From: Kocuria soli
GTDB lineage: Bacteria > Actinomycetota > Actinomycetes > Actinomycetales > Micrococcaceae
DNA length: 64,000 bases
Direction of reading: 5' to 3'
NCBI RefSeq assembly: GCF_003797835.1
Contig: NZ_RKMF01000003.1
Span: 124,001-188,000, forward strand
The position numbers and the translations under genes are program-made. The notes under the pieces were generated by a model, which saw only the letters and a program-made list of their open reading frames with translations, ran no database searches and was not told where the DNA came from. Below are positions 16,633 through 25,385 of this stretch, piece by piece; the stretch's first letter is position 1; every line of letters starts with the position of its first letter.

Positions 16633-17637
16633 TCACACCGCGGCCCAGCCCCCGTCCGAGGCGAGGACCGTTCCGTTGATGTTCGCAGCGTCCTCGGAGA
16701 GCAGGAACGTGATGGGCGCGGCCAACTGCTCCGCCGTGGCGATACCCGGCATGATCACGCGGGCAGCTTCCAGGCGCTTGGACCCGAACTCCGCGATCTT
16801 CGGCTGCATGGGGATGCCCGTGGCCACCCCGCCCGGCGCCACGGCGTTCGTACGAATGCCGTCCTGGGCATACATGAACGCCATGGACTTCGTGATGCCG
16901 ATGACGGCGTGCTTGGAGGCGGTGTAGGCCACCCCCGACGCGGATCCGCGCAGCCCGGCCTCCGAGGTCACGTGCACAATCGACCCGCCGCCGGTGGACA
17001 GCATCCGCTCGGTCACGGCCCGGGTCAGACGCACCAGCCCGTCCACGTTCACCGCGAAGACCTTGGCCCACATCTAGTCCGAGACCTCGTGGATCGCGGA
17101 GAAGTCGTCGTTGATACCGGCCACGTTGGCCAGGGCATCCACGCGGTCCCCGGCAGCCTCCAGCACGGCCTGGACCGCAGCCGGGTCGGACAGATCTGCC
17201 GTCACGGTCACCAGCCAGTCCGTGGCAGCCGCCTCCGCGAACTGGGCGAGCCGGTCCGCGGACACGTCCGTGGCGATCACGCGTCCACCCTCGGCCAGGA
17301 TCCGTTCCGCCGTCGCCCGGCCGATGCCACCGGCGGCGCCGGTGACGATCACCGTGCGCCCCTCGAACCGCTGTGACGACGGTGGAGTGGCCTCCGCTTC
17401 TTCGGGGATCTCACCGCCGTTGGCCGCGCGGACGAGTTCGTCCACCGCTTCCTGTGGCATTTGGCCCTGCGACAGTTGGACGAGCTGCTGCAACGGGAGG
17501 GACATGGCCGGTCCCAGCGAGTCCTCGGACGAGCCCGCCTGGGCCAGTAGTCCGCGCAGTGCCGGCCCGCCCGTGGGGTGATCGAGCCATTCCCGGATGG
17601 TGTTGCGGCCCGTGATGGCAGTGGTGTTCTGGTTCAT
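16633..17637 (-). pseudogene. SDR with N-terminal extension, interrupted by in-frame TAG
   Basis: Read through TAG 17074-17076, this is one 334-residue SDR: an approximately 90-residue helical N-terminal extension (IREWLDHPTGGPALRGLL, LPLQQLVQLSQGQ), cofactor motif TGAAGGIGRATA, NVAGIND, then after the amber codon FAVNVDGLVRLTRAV, Ser in VHVTSEAG, YTASKHA and a normal C-terminus. Both halves abut without any missing residues, so a single nonsense change is the simplest reading. The next codon is ATG, which could restart a 146-residue fragment without a cofactor site. AAGGAG precedes ATG 17637. Located inside the catabolic island. Confidence 0.78.
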
Positions 17638-17763
17638 GACAGCTCCTTCGCTGATGACGACTCGCGGGTGGATCCTTCACGTCCCATGGTGGCAACCCGA
17701 TGGGCCTGCAGTCCCGGGGTGGACGGGGATTGTCCCGGGATCCGGGCGGAATCCGGGCCGCGG

Positions 17764-18714
17764 TCAGTGGGCGGCGATGGTCACCGGGTGGGCTGCGAGT
17801 CCCTCGCCCGACAGGTGGGTGGAGGCCCGTTGGATCACGGAACGCAACCACAGATTGGCGGGATCGGTGGACTGCAGGGGATGCCAGAACATGCCCTCCA
17901 CCAGGGGGACCTCCAAGTCCGGATCAAACCCGACCGCCGTGATGGACAGGGTCTGCACGGGCCGGGTGGCCAACATGCGGGGCACTGCCGCCACCAGGTC
18001 GGTCCCTTCCACGATCGCGGGCAGCCCCTGCAACCCGGCCACTCTGGCGGCGACGACCGGGGCCTGCCCCATCTGCTCGAAGAACCGCATGGGCGGGGTC
18101 ACGATCGATCCACCGAACTCACCGACGGCGTGCGGCGCGGAGGCGATGTCGGCGACAGTCAGCCGCTCCGAAGCCAACAACGGATTGCTGCTGTCCATGA
18201 CGATCACGAACTCGTCCCGGAACAGCTGCCGTGAACTACCGTCCAGGTCAAAACCCATGGGGCCGATCACCACGTCCACGCTGGCGAAGGTCTCCAGACC
18301 CGGCTTTAACCGGGCCCGCGACGTCGGCACGAAGTCCACGGTCACTCCCGGAGCCTCAGCCCCGATGAGTGCCCGGAGGTGACGGATCAGGATGCCCGTG
18401 ACGTAGTCGGAAGCGGCGATCACGAAGGTGCGGTCGCTCGATGCGGGATCGAATTCCGCGCGGAGCTGGAGAGCGTCCTGGATGTCGGTCAGCGCCTGGT
18501 CCACGCGCGGCACCAAGGCCCGCGCGAACGGGGTCAACTCGTAGCTGCGACCGGAGCGCACCAGCAGTTCGTCGTTGAAGTGTCGGCGCAACCGGGAGAG
18601 CGCGGCACTCATCGCCGGTTGACTCAGGTGCATCCGCTCGGCAGCGCGTGACACGTTGCGCAGTTCCAGCAGCGCCTGCAGCGGGGGCAACAGGTTGAGA
18701 TCGACGTCCTTCAT
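17764..18714 (-). CDS. LysR-type transcriptional regulator
   Basis: 316 residues. An N-terminal winged helix (DLNLLPPLQALLELRNVSRAAERMHLSQ, PAMSAALSRLR) is followed by a LysR substrate-binding domain of the NodD/LinR-like subgroup. It is the only regulator inside the catabolic island and is the likely aromatic-effector sensor for the flanking operons. The ATG has a CATAAT box 6 nt upstream and no Shine-Dalgarno. Confidence 0.88.
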   Translation of the reverse strand: MKDVDLNLLPPLQALLELRNVSRAAERMHLSQPAMSAALSRLRRHFNDELLVRSGRSYELTPFARALVPRVDQALTDIQDALQLRAEFDPASSDRTFVIAASDYVTGILIRHLRALIGAEAPGVTVDFVPTSRARLKPGLETFASVDVVIGPMGFDLDGSSRQLFRDEFVIVMDSSNPLLASERLTVADIASAPHAVGEFGGSIVTPPMRFFEQMGQAPVVAARVAGLQGLPAIVEGTDLVAAVPRMLATRPVQTLSITAVGFDPDLEVPLVEGMFWHPLQSTDPANLWLRSVIQRASTHLSGEGLAAHPVTIAAH

Positions 18715-18738
18715 GTCTGAATTATGGGCATGCGCTGC

Positions 18739-19740
18739 TCATTGGTCGCCCACCGGCGGTGCGCTGCGGCCCCGTGTACGGGCCGGGGAAGCAGGTGGGA
18801 ACGTGTCGCCTCGACGAGGCCCCACCGCGTTCTCGATCCGGCCGATGCCTTGCACCTCCAGGGCCACCACGTCCCCTTCCACCAGGGGCGGCGGTGTCAG
18901 GTCGCCCGCCCTTCCCCAGAGTTCGGCCAGGCAACCTCGACCGCAGGTTCCCGAGCCCAGGAGGTCACCGGGAACCACCACGGAATCCTGCGACGCGTAG
19001 GCCACCAGCTCGGCCAGAGGCCACCCCATGTTGGCCAGCGAGTCGGTTCCCAGGGCTTGGCCGTTGACGGAGGCGGTCATGGCCAGGTGCAGGAAGCCGT
19101 CGTCGTCGTGACGGTCCGTGAATTCGTCGGCGGTCACGATCCACGGCCCCAAAGTGGAGGCGAAGTCTTTGCCCTTGCAGGGCCCCAGACGAACCTTCAT
19201 CTCCCGGGCTTGGACGTCGCGGGCGGACCAGTCGTTGAAGATCGTGTAGCCGAAGATCATGCGGTGGGCGTCCGTGGATTCCAGGTTCCGGCCGTCCAGA
19301 CCCTCCGCGGCACCGACGACGACCGCCACCTCCGTCTCGAAGTCCATCCTCTGGCACCCGCTGGGCACCGGAATGACCTCACCGGTGGCGCGCACGGTGT
19401 GCGGGTTGGTGAAGTAGAACGTGGGTGCCTGGTACCACTCGGGCACCACCTCACTGGCGCCGTCGACGCTGGCGGTGACTCCCTCCACGTGCTCCTCGAA
19501 AGCCACGAAGTCGCGGATGGACCGGGGCTGTATGGGGGACAGCAGGGTGACCTGTTCCAGGGACGGCGCCTCCTGGGTGTCCGTGGCCAGAACCCGCTCC
19601 GCCACCTCGAGGGTGGCCTCCAGTCCCATGTCCACCAGGTCCTGGACGTCCAGCGCCTCCGGCAGGTCGATGCAACGGCCGTCCTGCACGAACCCCGCGT
19701 GATCAGTGCCTTCAAAGCTCCATCGAGCGATCTTGACCAT
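18739..19740 (-). CDS. Fumarylacetoacetate hydrolase family protein
   Basis: 333-residue FAH-fold enzyme with the metal-binding signature: Glu residues in DFETEVAVVVG and Asp in YTIFNDWSARDVQ, plus the GPCKGKDFASTLGPW block. Relatives hydrolyse or decarboxylate oxo-acids formed by ring fission (fumarylpyruvate, acylpyruvate and oxohex-3-ene-dioate types). It starts 3 bp after the stop of the monooxygenase gene, so translation is probably coupled. Its presence with a flavin monooxygenase and a dioxygenase supports a ring-degradation role; the exact substrate is unknown. Confidence 0.87.
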   Translation of the reverse strand: MVKIARWSFEGTDHAGFVQDGRCIDLPEALDVQDLVDMGLEATLEVAERVLATDTQEAPSLEQVTLLSPIQPRSIRDFVAFEEHVEGVTASVDGASEVVPEWYQAPTFYFTNPHTVRATGEVIPVPSGCQRMDFETEVAVVVGAAEGLDGRNLESTDAHRMIFGYTIFNDWSARDVQAREMKVRLGPCKGKDFASTLGPWIVTADEFTDRHDDDGFLHLAMTASVNGQALGTDSLANMGWPLAELVAYASQDSVVVPGDLLGSGTCGRGCLAELWGRAGDLTPPPLVEGDVVALEVQGIGRIENAVGPRRGDTFPPASPARTRGRSAPPVGDQ

Positions 19741-19743
19741 CGA

Positions 19744-20868
19744 TCACACCGGAACCCGGACGGTGGAATCCACCTCGTGCATGAGACCCGGCACGTCGCC
19801 GTCGCGTTTGCCGTCCAGCATCCACTGGCCCAGCTGTACGGAGTTCTCCACCACCACGCGGGCTCTCGGTACTCGCTGGTCCCTGAAGGAGCGGAAGCTC
19901 TCTTCGTCGAAGGCCTCCGCGGCAATGAGTTCGCGCGCTAGGACGGCGGCGTCCTCGATGGCCATGGCGGCCCCTTGCGCAATGGTGGGTGGGCAACTGT
20001 GGGCGGCGTCCCCGATCAGCACCACGCGTCCGCGGTGCCAGTCACCCTCGATCAGGTGTTGGGTGAAATGCGTGTAGTTCACCCGTGCGTCGTTCTTGAT
20101 GTGCTCTCGGATCTCCACCCAGGGTCCGCCGTAGCCGGCGGCGAGCTCGGCCATGATCTCGGGACCCTCCGCGAGGTCACGTTCCTGGGCGGCCTCCACC
20201 AGGTAGGCGTACATCATGGAATCACCCGTGGGGCAGTACCCCGCGATGAATGCCGGGCCCCCGTAGTACAGATCCGTGCGGACCACTTCCTCGGGCCGGG
20301 GGACGAAGGTGCGCCAGATCCCCATCCCCGTGGGCTCGGGCCGTTCGGTGATGCCGATGGCTTCCCGCACGGTGGAGTTCAGGCCGTCGGCACCGATCAC
20401 CACGTCATACGTGTACGTGGTGCCGTCCTCGGCCGTGACCTGGACCGATTCGGGGTCCTGCTCCACCGCGACGACCTTGGCCCTGTAGCGGAACGTCACG
20501 CCCGCCTCTTCGGCCCTGCGACGCACGATCTCGTTGAGTTCCGGACGGTAGATCCCGATGGTGGCCGGGAGGTCCTCCCCACCGACCCGCATGTCATCCA
20601 TCACCACCAGGACCGTCGCGTCCGGCCCCGGTGCCCGCAGCGCGAGATCGTTGAACGCGTAGCCGTGTTCCAGCAGTTCGTCGAGCACATCGAGTTCGCG
20701 CAGCACGCGCACGGCATTGCCCCGGAGGGTCAACCCGGAACCGAGTGCGGAGGGCCCTGAGGCCTGTTCCAGAATGTCGACGGCGATCCCGGCCCTGGCC
20801 AACATGGTGGCCAGGGTCAGGCCGCCCATGCCGGTTCCGACGATGCCAATTCGCTGAGCTGCTGGCAT
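19744..20868 (-). CDS. FAD-dependent aromatic monooxygenase
   Basis: 374-residue group A flavoprotein hydroxylase (salicylate/3-hydroxybenzoate 6-hydroxylase fold). It has the N-terminal Rossmann GIVGTGMGGLTLATMLA, the DG motif DVVIGADGLNSTVRE and the GD motif VVLIGDAAHSCPP. It would hydroxylate an activated ring using NAD(P)H and O2. AAGGAG precedes the ATG. Middle gene of the cyclase-monooxygenase-FAH operon. Confidence 0.9.
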   Translation of the reverse strand: MPAAQRIGIVGTGMGGLTLATMLARAGIAVDILEQASGPSALGSGLTLRGNAVRVLRELDVLDELLEHGYAFNDLALRAPGPDATVLVVMDDMRVGGEDLPATIGIYRPELNEIVRRRAEEAGVTFRYRAKVVAVEQDPESVQVTAEDGTTYTYDVVIGADGLNSTVREAIGITERPEPTGMGIWRTFVPRPEEVVRTDLYYGGPAFIAGYCPTGDSMMYAYLVEAAQERDLAEGPEIMAELAAGYGGPWVEIREHIKNDARVNYTHFTQHLIEGDWHRGRVVLIGDAAHSCPPTIAQGAAMAIEDAAVLARELIAAEAFDEESFRSFRDQRVPRARVVVENSVQLGQWMLDGKRDGDVPGLMHEVDSTVRVPV

Positions 20869-20905
20869 GGTGATCTCCTTGAGAATGTGACGAGTGAGTG
20901 CGTGG

Positions 20906-21877
20906 TCAGAGGATGGCCACGGGGTTGACGGGGGATCCCACGGCGCCGGTCACGGGCAGGGGAGGGGCGCTGAGCAGGAAGTCGTAGCGGTTGAGTTCCG
21001 CGCAGCGCTGTCCGAGCGCCTCGAGGTTCCACATCTCTCCGATGTAGAGCCCCATGTTGGGAATGACGATCTGGTGCAGGGGCTGGAAGGCGTCGTCGAA
21101 CTCGTTCGGGCGGACCTCGAAACCCCATGTGTCGGTGGCGACGGCGGCGATGTCGCGCTCGTGCAGCCACGGCGCGGTGGTGAAGGACAATCCGGGGGCG
21201 GGCCCGCCTGCGTAGTGCCCCCATCCGTCCCGGCGGGTGCGCCCGTACTGGCCGGTGCGCACCAGCAGAATGTCTCCGTCGCGGACCTCCACACCCTGGG
21301 CGGCAGCGACGGCGTCGAGGTGTTCGGGGGTGATGGCGAACCCGTCCGGCAACTCAGGGTGCTCCGCCCCGAGCTCGGGCTGGAAGTGACGGCCGACGTC
21401 GAGCAGGACCCCGCGGCCCACGATCTGGTCGGCAGCGGTCTCGATTCCCGTGACCTGGTCGCCCTCGCTGGTCACCACGGATCCGGCGCGCCGTCCGTTC
21501 CACGCGCGGCCGTGGTCGAAGATGTGCCCCAGCCCGTCCCACTGGGTCGAGCACTGCAAGGGCATGGCAATGACGTCGTCGGCGCCGCCGAACCCGTGCG
21601 GGAAGCCCTGGTCACCGAACTCCGCCTCCGTGCCCGTGTCCGTCATGGTGTGCACGGGATTGGTGCGGCGCCGCCACCCGTTCTGCGGGCCGTTGGTGTC
21701 GAAGGCCTGGGCCAGGGAGATCACCTCGCCGGTGCTCACCAGCCCGGCCGCCTGGACGCGGTGGCCGGCGGTGATGAGGTTCAGCGTGCCGAGCACGTCG
21801 TCCTCGCCCCATCGGCCCCAGTTGCTGCATCGTGCGGCCATGTCCTTGATGCTGCCCAGGGCATCCGTGCGATCCAT
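20906..21877 (-). CDS. Cyclase-family metal hydrolase (kynurenine formamidase/isatin hydrolase fold)
   Basis: 323 residues of the Cyclase superfamily. Likely metal ligands are in QWDGLGHIFDHG, a known variant of the HxGTHxDxxxH motif, with downstream His/Glu in PMGLYIGEMWNLEAL-like sequence (actual: NMGLYIGEMWNLE). Members open cyclic amides or lactones, such as isatin, or hydrolyse formamides. ATG 21877 has an ideal AAGGAGG ribosome binding site; the longer frame to 22021 is upstream noise. First gene of the operon reading towards 18739. Confidence 0.85.
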   Translation of the reverse strand: MDRTDALGSIKDMAARCSNWGRWGEDDVLGTLNLITAGHRVQAAGLVSTGEVISLAQAFDTNGPQNGWRRRTNPVHTMTDTGTEAEFGDQGFPHGFGGADDVIAMPLQCSTQWDGLGHIFDHGRAWNGRRAGSVVTSEGDQVTGIETAADQIVGRGVLLDVGRHFQPELGAEHPELPDGFAITPEHLDAVAAAQGVEVRDGDILLVRTGQYGRTRRDGWGHYAGGPAPGLSFTTAPWLHERDIAAVATDTWGFEVRPNEFDDAFQPLHQIVIPNMGLYIGEMWNLEALGQRCAELNRYDFLLSAPPLPVTGAVGSPVNPVAIL

Positions 21878-21898
21878 GTGGCCTCCTTGGTCATGACT

Positions 21899-21912
21899 GT
21901 GACTGCAGTCAC
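21899..21912. promoter_or_regulatory. 14-bp perfect palindrome in divergent promoter region
   Basis: GTGACTGCAGTCAC, 22 bp upstream of the cyclase start and 245 bp upstream of the divergent MFS gene. Its symmetry and position fit an operator for the island regulator. Unproven. Confidence 0.45.
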
Positions 21913-22156
21913 TCTTCCGCCGTCGGTGGGGAATCGGAAGCGATGGCTGCGAATGACAGCTATCGGTCCCGTGAATAGTCCCTACGGGGAGGGGTCTCCG
22001 GTGGCCCGCTCGTGGGGGCATCAGCCCGGGCTATGGGAGGTATTCGGTCTAGTTGTTTCCCAGGCTGCACCGATGGCCTTCACTGTGAACCACATCACTC
22101 CAGCGCGGGGCTGTCCTCAAGCCCGCGTACGGACCCGGACCATCCGAGGGGATCCC

Positions 22157-23371
22157 ATGGTGAACGCAGCACCTCAGACCAGCAGTTCCAGACCAACCGA
22201 CCCGTCGGCGGGAGAGGCCGACGCCGGAAAACTCCCTGTGGTTCTCCTTCTGGCTGGAAGTTGCATGCCCGTCATGGGATCGGTGCTCCTGGCCCCGGTC
22301 CTGCCCACCATGTCGAAGGCCTTTGCAAGCACACCGGGCTCCGAGATCCTGGTGCCGGTGGTGCTGACCGCTCCGGCCCTGGTCATTGCGCTGCTCGCCC
22401 CGCTTGCGGGCGAGATCGCCGACCGGGTGGGACGGAAGACGCTCCTGGTGGTGAGCATGGTCCTGTACTCGATCTTCGGGACCGCGCCGTTGTGGCTGGA
22501 CTCCCTGCACGCCATCGTGGCGTCACGCGTGGGTGTGGGCATCGCGGAGGCGGCGATCATGACCGTGTGCACCACGCTGATCACCGACTACTACTCGGGG
22601 AAGAAACGGGATCAATACCTGGGGATGCAGGTCATGATGGCCACCTTTGCGGCCACTGCGTTCTTTGCCCTGGGCGGGGCGCTCGGTGCACAGAGTTGGC
22701 GAGCCCCGTTCTGGTTGTACGTTTCCGCGGTGATCATCGCGGTCCCCATGGCGTTCGTCCTGTGGGAGCCGCAGAAGAACACTGACAAGGCCAAGGCGGT
22801 GGCCGTCCCGTGGGCGCAGATTCTGGTCCCGGCTTCCGTCACGTTGTTCGCCGGCGTGGTGTTCTACGCCCTGATCGTGCAACTGCCGTACGTTCTCACG
22901 GGACTGGGAGTCACCAGCGTGGGCATCGTGGGAGCGGGCTCCGCTCTCGCATCGTTGGCGACGGCGGTCGGCGCGGTCTCCTTCCGGTTCACCGCACACC
23001 ATGGTCCCGGCAAGCTCCTGCCCGTGGCGTTCGGGCTCTCAGGCGTGGGGTTGGTTCTGATCTGGTTCTCGTCCTCGATCGTGATGGCCATGGTGGGGGC
23101 CGTGATCACCAGTGCCGGTACCGGCCTGCTGCTTCCCACGTTGCTGACTTGGGCGGTCTCCGGTCTGAAGCTGGAGCAGCGCGGACGCGGCACCGGGATC
23201 TGGACGGGGTGCCTCTACGTGGGACAGTTCCTCTCGCCGATTCTGCTCACCATCGGTGCAGGCGTCCTCGGTGGTCTGCCGGTGGCCTTGGGGGTCCTGG
23301 GTTGCCTGTCCCTGGTGGCCGCGGGGTTCACAGCACTGACGCGCCCGGACAAGCACTCCCCGCTGCACTGA
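22157..23371 (+). CDS. MFS transporter of the catabolic island
   Basis: 404-residue major-facilitator carrier with about 12 hydrophobic segments. The loop 2-3 motif is GEIADRVGRKTLLV, and the middle loop is charged (EPQKNTDKAKA). It probably imports the aromatic substrate of the surrounding genes or exports an intermediate. ATG 22157 has GAGGGG upstream. The frame is open much further 5', but that region is antisense to the cyclase gene. Confidence 0.87.
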   Translation: MVNAAPQTSSSRPTDPSAGEADAGKLPVVLLLAGSCMPVMGSVLLAPVLPTMSKAFASTPGSEILVPVVLTAPALVIALLAPLAGEIADRVGRKTLLVVSMVLYSIFGTAPLWLDSLHAIVASRVGVGIAEAAIMTVCTTLITDYYSGKKRDQYLGMQVMMATFAATAFFALGGALGAQSWRAPFWLYVSAVIIAVPMAFVLWEPQKNTDKAKAVAVPWAQILVPASVTLFAGVVFYALIVQLPYVLTGLGVTSVGIVGAGSALASLATAVGAVSFRFTAHHGPGKLLPVAFGLSGVGLVLIWFSSSIVMAMVGAVITSAGTGLLLPTLLTWAVSGLKLEQRGRGTGIWTGCLYVGQFLSPILLTIGAGVLGGLPVALGVLGCLSLVAAGFTALTRPDKHSPLH

Positions 23372-23375
23372 CGGT

Positions 23376-23768
23376 TCAGACGCCTGGATAGGAGTCCAGG
23401 TGCCAGAGGTTCCCGTCGAAGTCGACCACGGCCACACTTCGGCCGCCGTGATCCGGGGTGCGGATCGGTCCGTCCTGGGTGGCTCCGGCCGCAAGGGCTC
23501 GGGCCAGAACGGCATCGACGTCGTCGTCGCTCGGAAGCACCAGGTTGGTGGTGGCGTGGCCGTGGCCGACCGAATCGTCGTCGGGTCGTACGGACCCGAA
23601 CATGATCCCGCCGTTGTCGCGCCACTGGAACTGGGCATGGACCACGCCGTCGGGGTCCTGGTCGTCACGAACCAGCAGGCGTTCCTGGAACCCGATGGCC
23701 GAGAGGAACGCAATCGCGCGGTTCGCGTCGGTGAAGCGGAGGCATTGGAAGAGCTGTGGAGTAGTCAT
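23376..23768 (-). CDS. VOC-family (glyoxalase-fold) protein
   Basis: 130 residues with the two paired beta-alpha-beta-beta-beta units of a small VOC protein (LFQCLRFTDANRAIAFLSAIGF, then VDFDGNLWHLDSY). Such stand-alone members act as metal-dependent lyases or as drug-binding proteins; the function here is open. It starts 13 bp after the stop of the AraC-type regulator on the same strand, so the two are probably co-transcribed. A longer frame (to 23846) overlaps the regulator and is not needed. Confidence 0.75.
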   Translation of the reverse strand: MTTPQLFQCLRFTDANRAIAFLSAIGFQERLLVRDDQDPDGVVHAQFQWRDNGGIMFGSVRPDDDSVGHGHATTNLVLPSDDDVDAVLARALAAGATQDGPIRTPDHGGRSVAVVDFDGNLWHLDSYPGV

Positions 23769-23781
23769 GACGCCAGCATGG

Positions 23782-24579
23782 TCACTGTCCGGGCAAAGGT
23801 TCTTGAACATTTGGGAACTCCGCCAGTGACACCTTGGGAGGGACATCGGCGAATCCGGACCATTCGCGGGTCAGATGGGCCTGATCGGCGTAGCCCGCGG
23901 TGTGGGCCACCGTGGCCAGTGGAAGGCCGGATTCAGCCAGCCGGCGGGCCTCCTGGAACCGCGCCAGGCGCCGGAGCTCGGAAGGGGTCAGGCCGTATTC
24001 GGACCGGAACCGATTGAGCAGATGGCGCCGCGACCAACCGGTCTCACGGGCTGCCTGGTCAACGGTGGCCGACGAACCGTGGGTGAGCAGGTGCCACGCC
24101 CGCTGTAGTTCCGGGCTAGCCGGGGCGTCAATTGTGTGGCTGAGGCGCCCCATGAAGTACTCGGTCAGGAACCTGAACCGGGAGGGCCAGTCCAGGTCTG
24201 ACATCCGCTCGTGAGTTTCGCGGAGGCACTGCCCAGCCTGCGCACCGGACACAATCTCCCCGGAAAGCGCACCGATGGGCATCTCCAGGAAGGCCCGTGA
24301 TCCTAGCGGCGTCAGGCTCACCTGGATGCCGTGCTGCGATCCGTGGGTGGGTATCAGGGCCGGGCGGGTGTGCAAACCGGCCACCAGCACCCACATCTGG
24401 GTGGTTGCCGCCAGATCCCACCCCGCATCCACCGGGTGGTCGAACTGGAAGATCAAGGTCATGTTCGTGGACGGCAGGCCGTGGTGAATCAGCTGGTCGG
24501 GAAGGGTGTAGTCGTATCCCTCCCAGCGGGAGATGTACTGCCGTAACGGCCCCGGGACCTGCGGTCGGTAGGAGGGCAT
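23782..24579 (-). CDS. AraC-family transcriptional regulator
   Basis: 265 residues. An N-terminal sensor region (about 1-140) is followed by a C-terminal double HTH of the AraC/XylS type (SATVDQAARETGWSRRHLLNRF, then PLATVAHTAGYADQAHLTREW). It likely controls itself and the VOC gene. Many actinobacterial AraC-VOC pairs have this order; the inducer is not known. Confidence 0.85.
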   Translation of the reverse strand: MPSYRPQVPGPLRQYISRWEGYDYTLPDQLIHHGLPSTNMTLIFQFDHPVDAGWDLAATTQMWVLVAGLHTRPALIPTHGSQHGIQVSLTPLGSRAFLEMPIGALSGEIVSGAQAGQCLRETHERMSDLDWPSRFRFLTEYFMGRLSHTIDAPASPELQRAWHLLTHGSSATVDQAARETGWSRRHLLNRFRSEYGLTPSELRRLARFQEARRLAESGLPLATVAHTAGYADQAHLTREWSGFADVPPKVSLAEFPNVQEPLPGQ

Positions 24580-24658
24580 GTGACGATCATCGCCGCGCAG
24601 GGGCGATCCGCCAAGGGCTCATGGTTGAGCCGTCGGAGCGTTGCGCAATAGTGAATCC

Positions 24659-25291
24659 ATGGACCTCACCCCGGTACGCACCGTGTACGACGCCGCCGCC
24701 CCCACCTACGACGTACTTCTTCCCGATCTGCGCATCGAGCAGCCGGTGGACCGGACCATGATTCGAGCCTTCTGCGACGAGGTGTTGGACACCTCCGACC
24801 ACACGGTCCTGGACGCGGGCTGCGGTGCGGGGCGGATGATTCCCGAGCTGAAGGATCGTGGCCTGCGGCCTCGGGGCGTGGACCTGTCGAGCGGAATGAT
24901 CGAACGGGCACGTCGTCGGGAACCGGAGGTGGACTTCCGGGTGGCCGACCTCCGGGCGCTGCCGTACGCGGACGACTCCTTCGGCGGGGTGATCGCCTGG
25001 TACTCGCTGATCCACTTCGACTACCCGGCGCTCGCGGAGGCTCTGACCGAGCTGGCCCGGGTCACCAAGCCCGGCGGCGTACTGTTGACGGGCTTCCAGG
25101 TGGGGTCCGGACTCCGAGAGATCTCCAACGCCTACGGAACCCGGAGCGAGATGACCGCCTGGCTCTACTCGCCTGAGGAGATCGCCTCCGTGGCCACGGC
25201 CGCAGGGTGGACGACGACGGCGACCGCCCGCCGCGAACCTGTCATGGAACCCCACCCGCAGGGTTTCGTGCTGGCGCGCAAGGGTGAGTGA
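24659..25291 (+). CDS. Class I SAM-dependent methyltransferase
   Basis: 210 residues with motif I LDAGCGAGRMIPEL, acidic motif II GVDLSSGM, VADLRALPYADDSFGGVIAW and a Methyltransf_11/25 core. The substrate is not inferable. ATG 24659 is preferred over TTG 24641: AATAGT lies 6 nt upstream, there is no Shine-Dalgarno, and homology begins at VRTVYDAAAPTYD. Confidence 0.85.
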   Translation: MDLTPVRTVYDAAAPTYDVLLPDLRIEQPVDRTMIRAFCDEVLDTSDHTVLDAGCGAGRMIPELKDRGLRPRGVDLSSGMIERARRREPEVDFRVADLRALPYADDSFGGVIAWYSLIHFDYPALAEALTELARVTKPGGVLLTGFQVGSGLREISNAYGTRSEMTAWLYSPEEIASVATAAGWTTTATARREPVMEPHPQGFVLARKGE

Positions 25292-25385
25292 CTCCCGCGT
25301 CACACCCGGAATAGGGACCCGACTGGTGGTCGTTGGTGCCAGTGAACGCCACCGACCGAGTGCTTTTCACCTGGAGGTTCTAACC

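Noticed and set aside
20894-22156. N-terminal extension of the MFS gene back to 20894
   Set aside because: That part is antisense to the cyclase gene, and a good ribosome binding site precedes ATG 22157.
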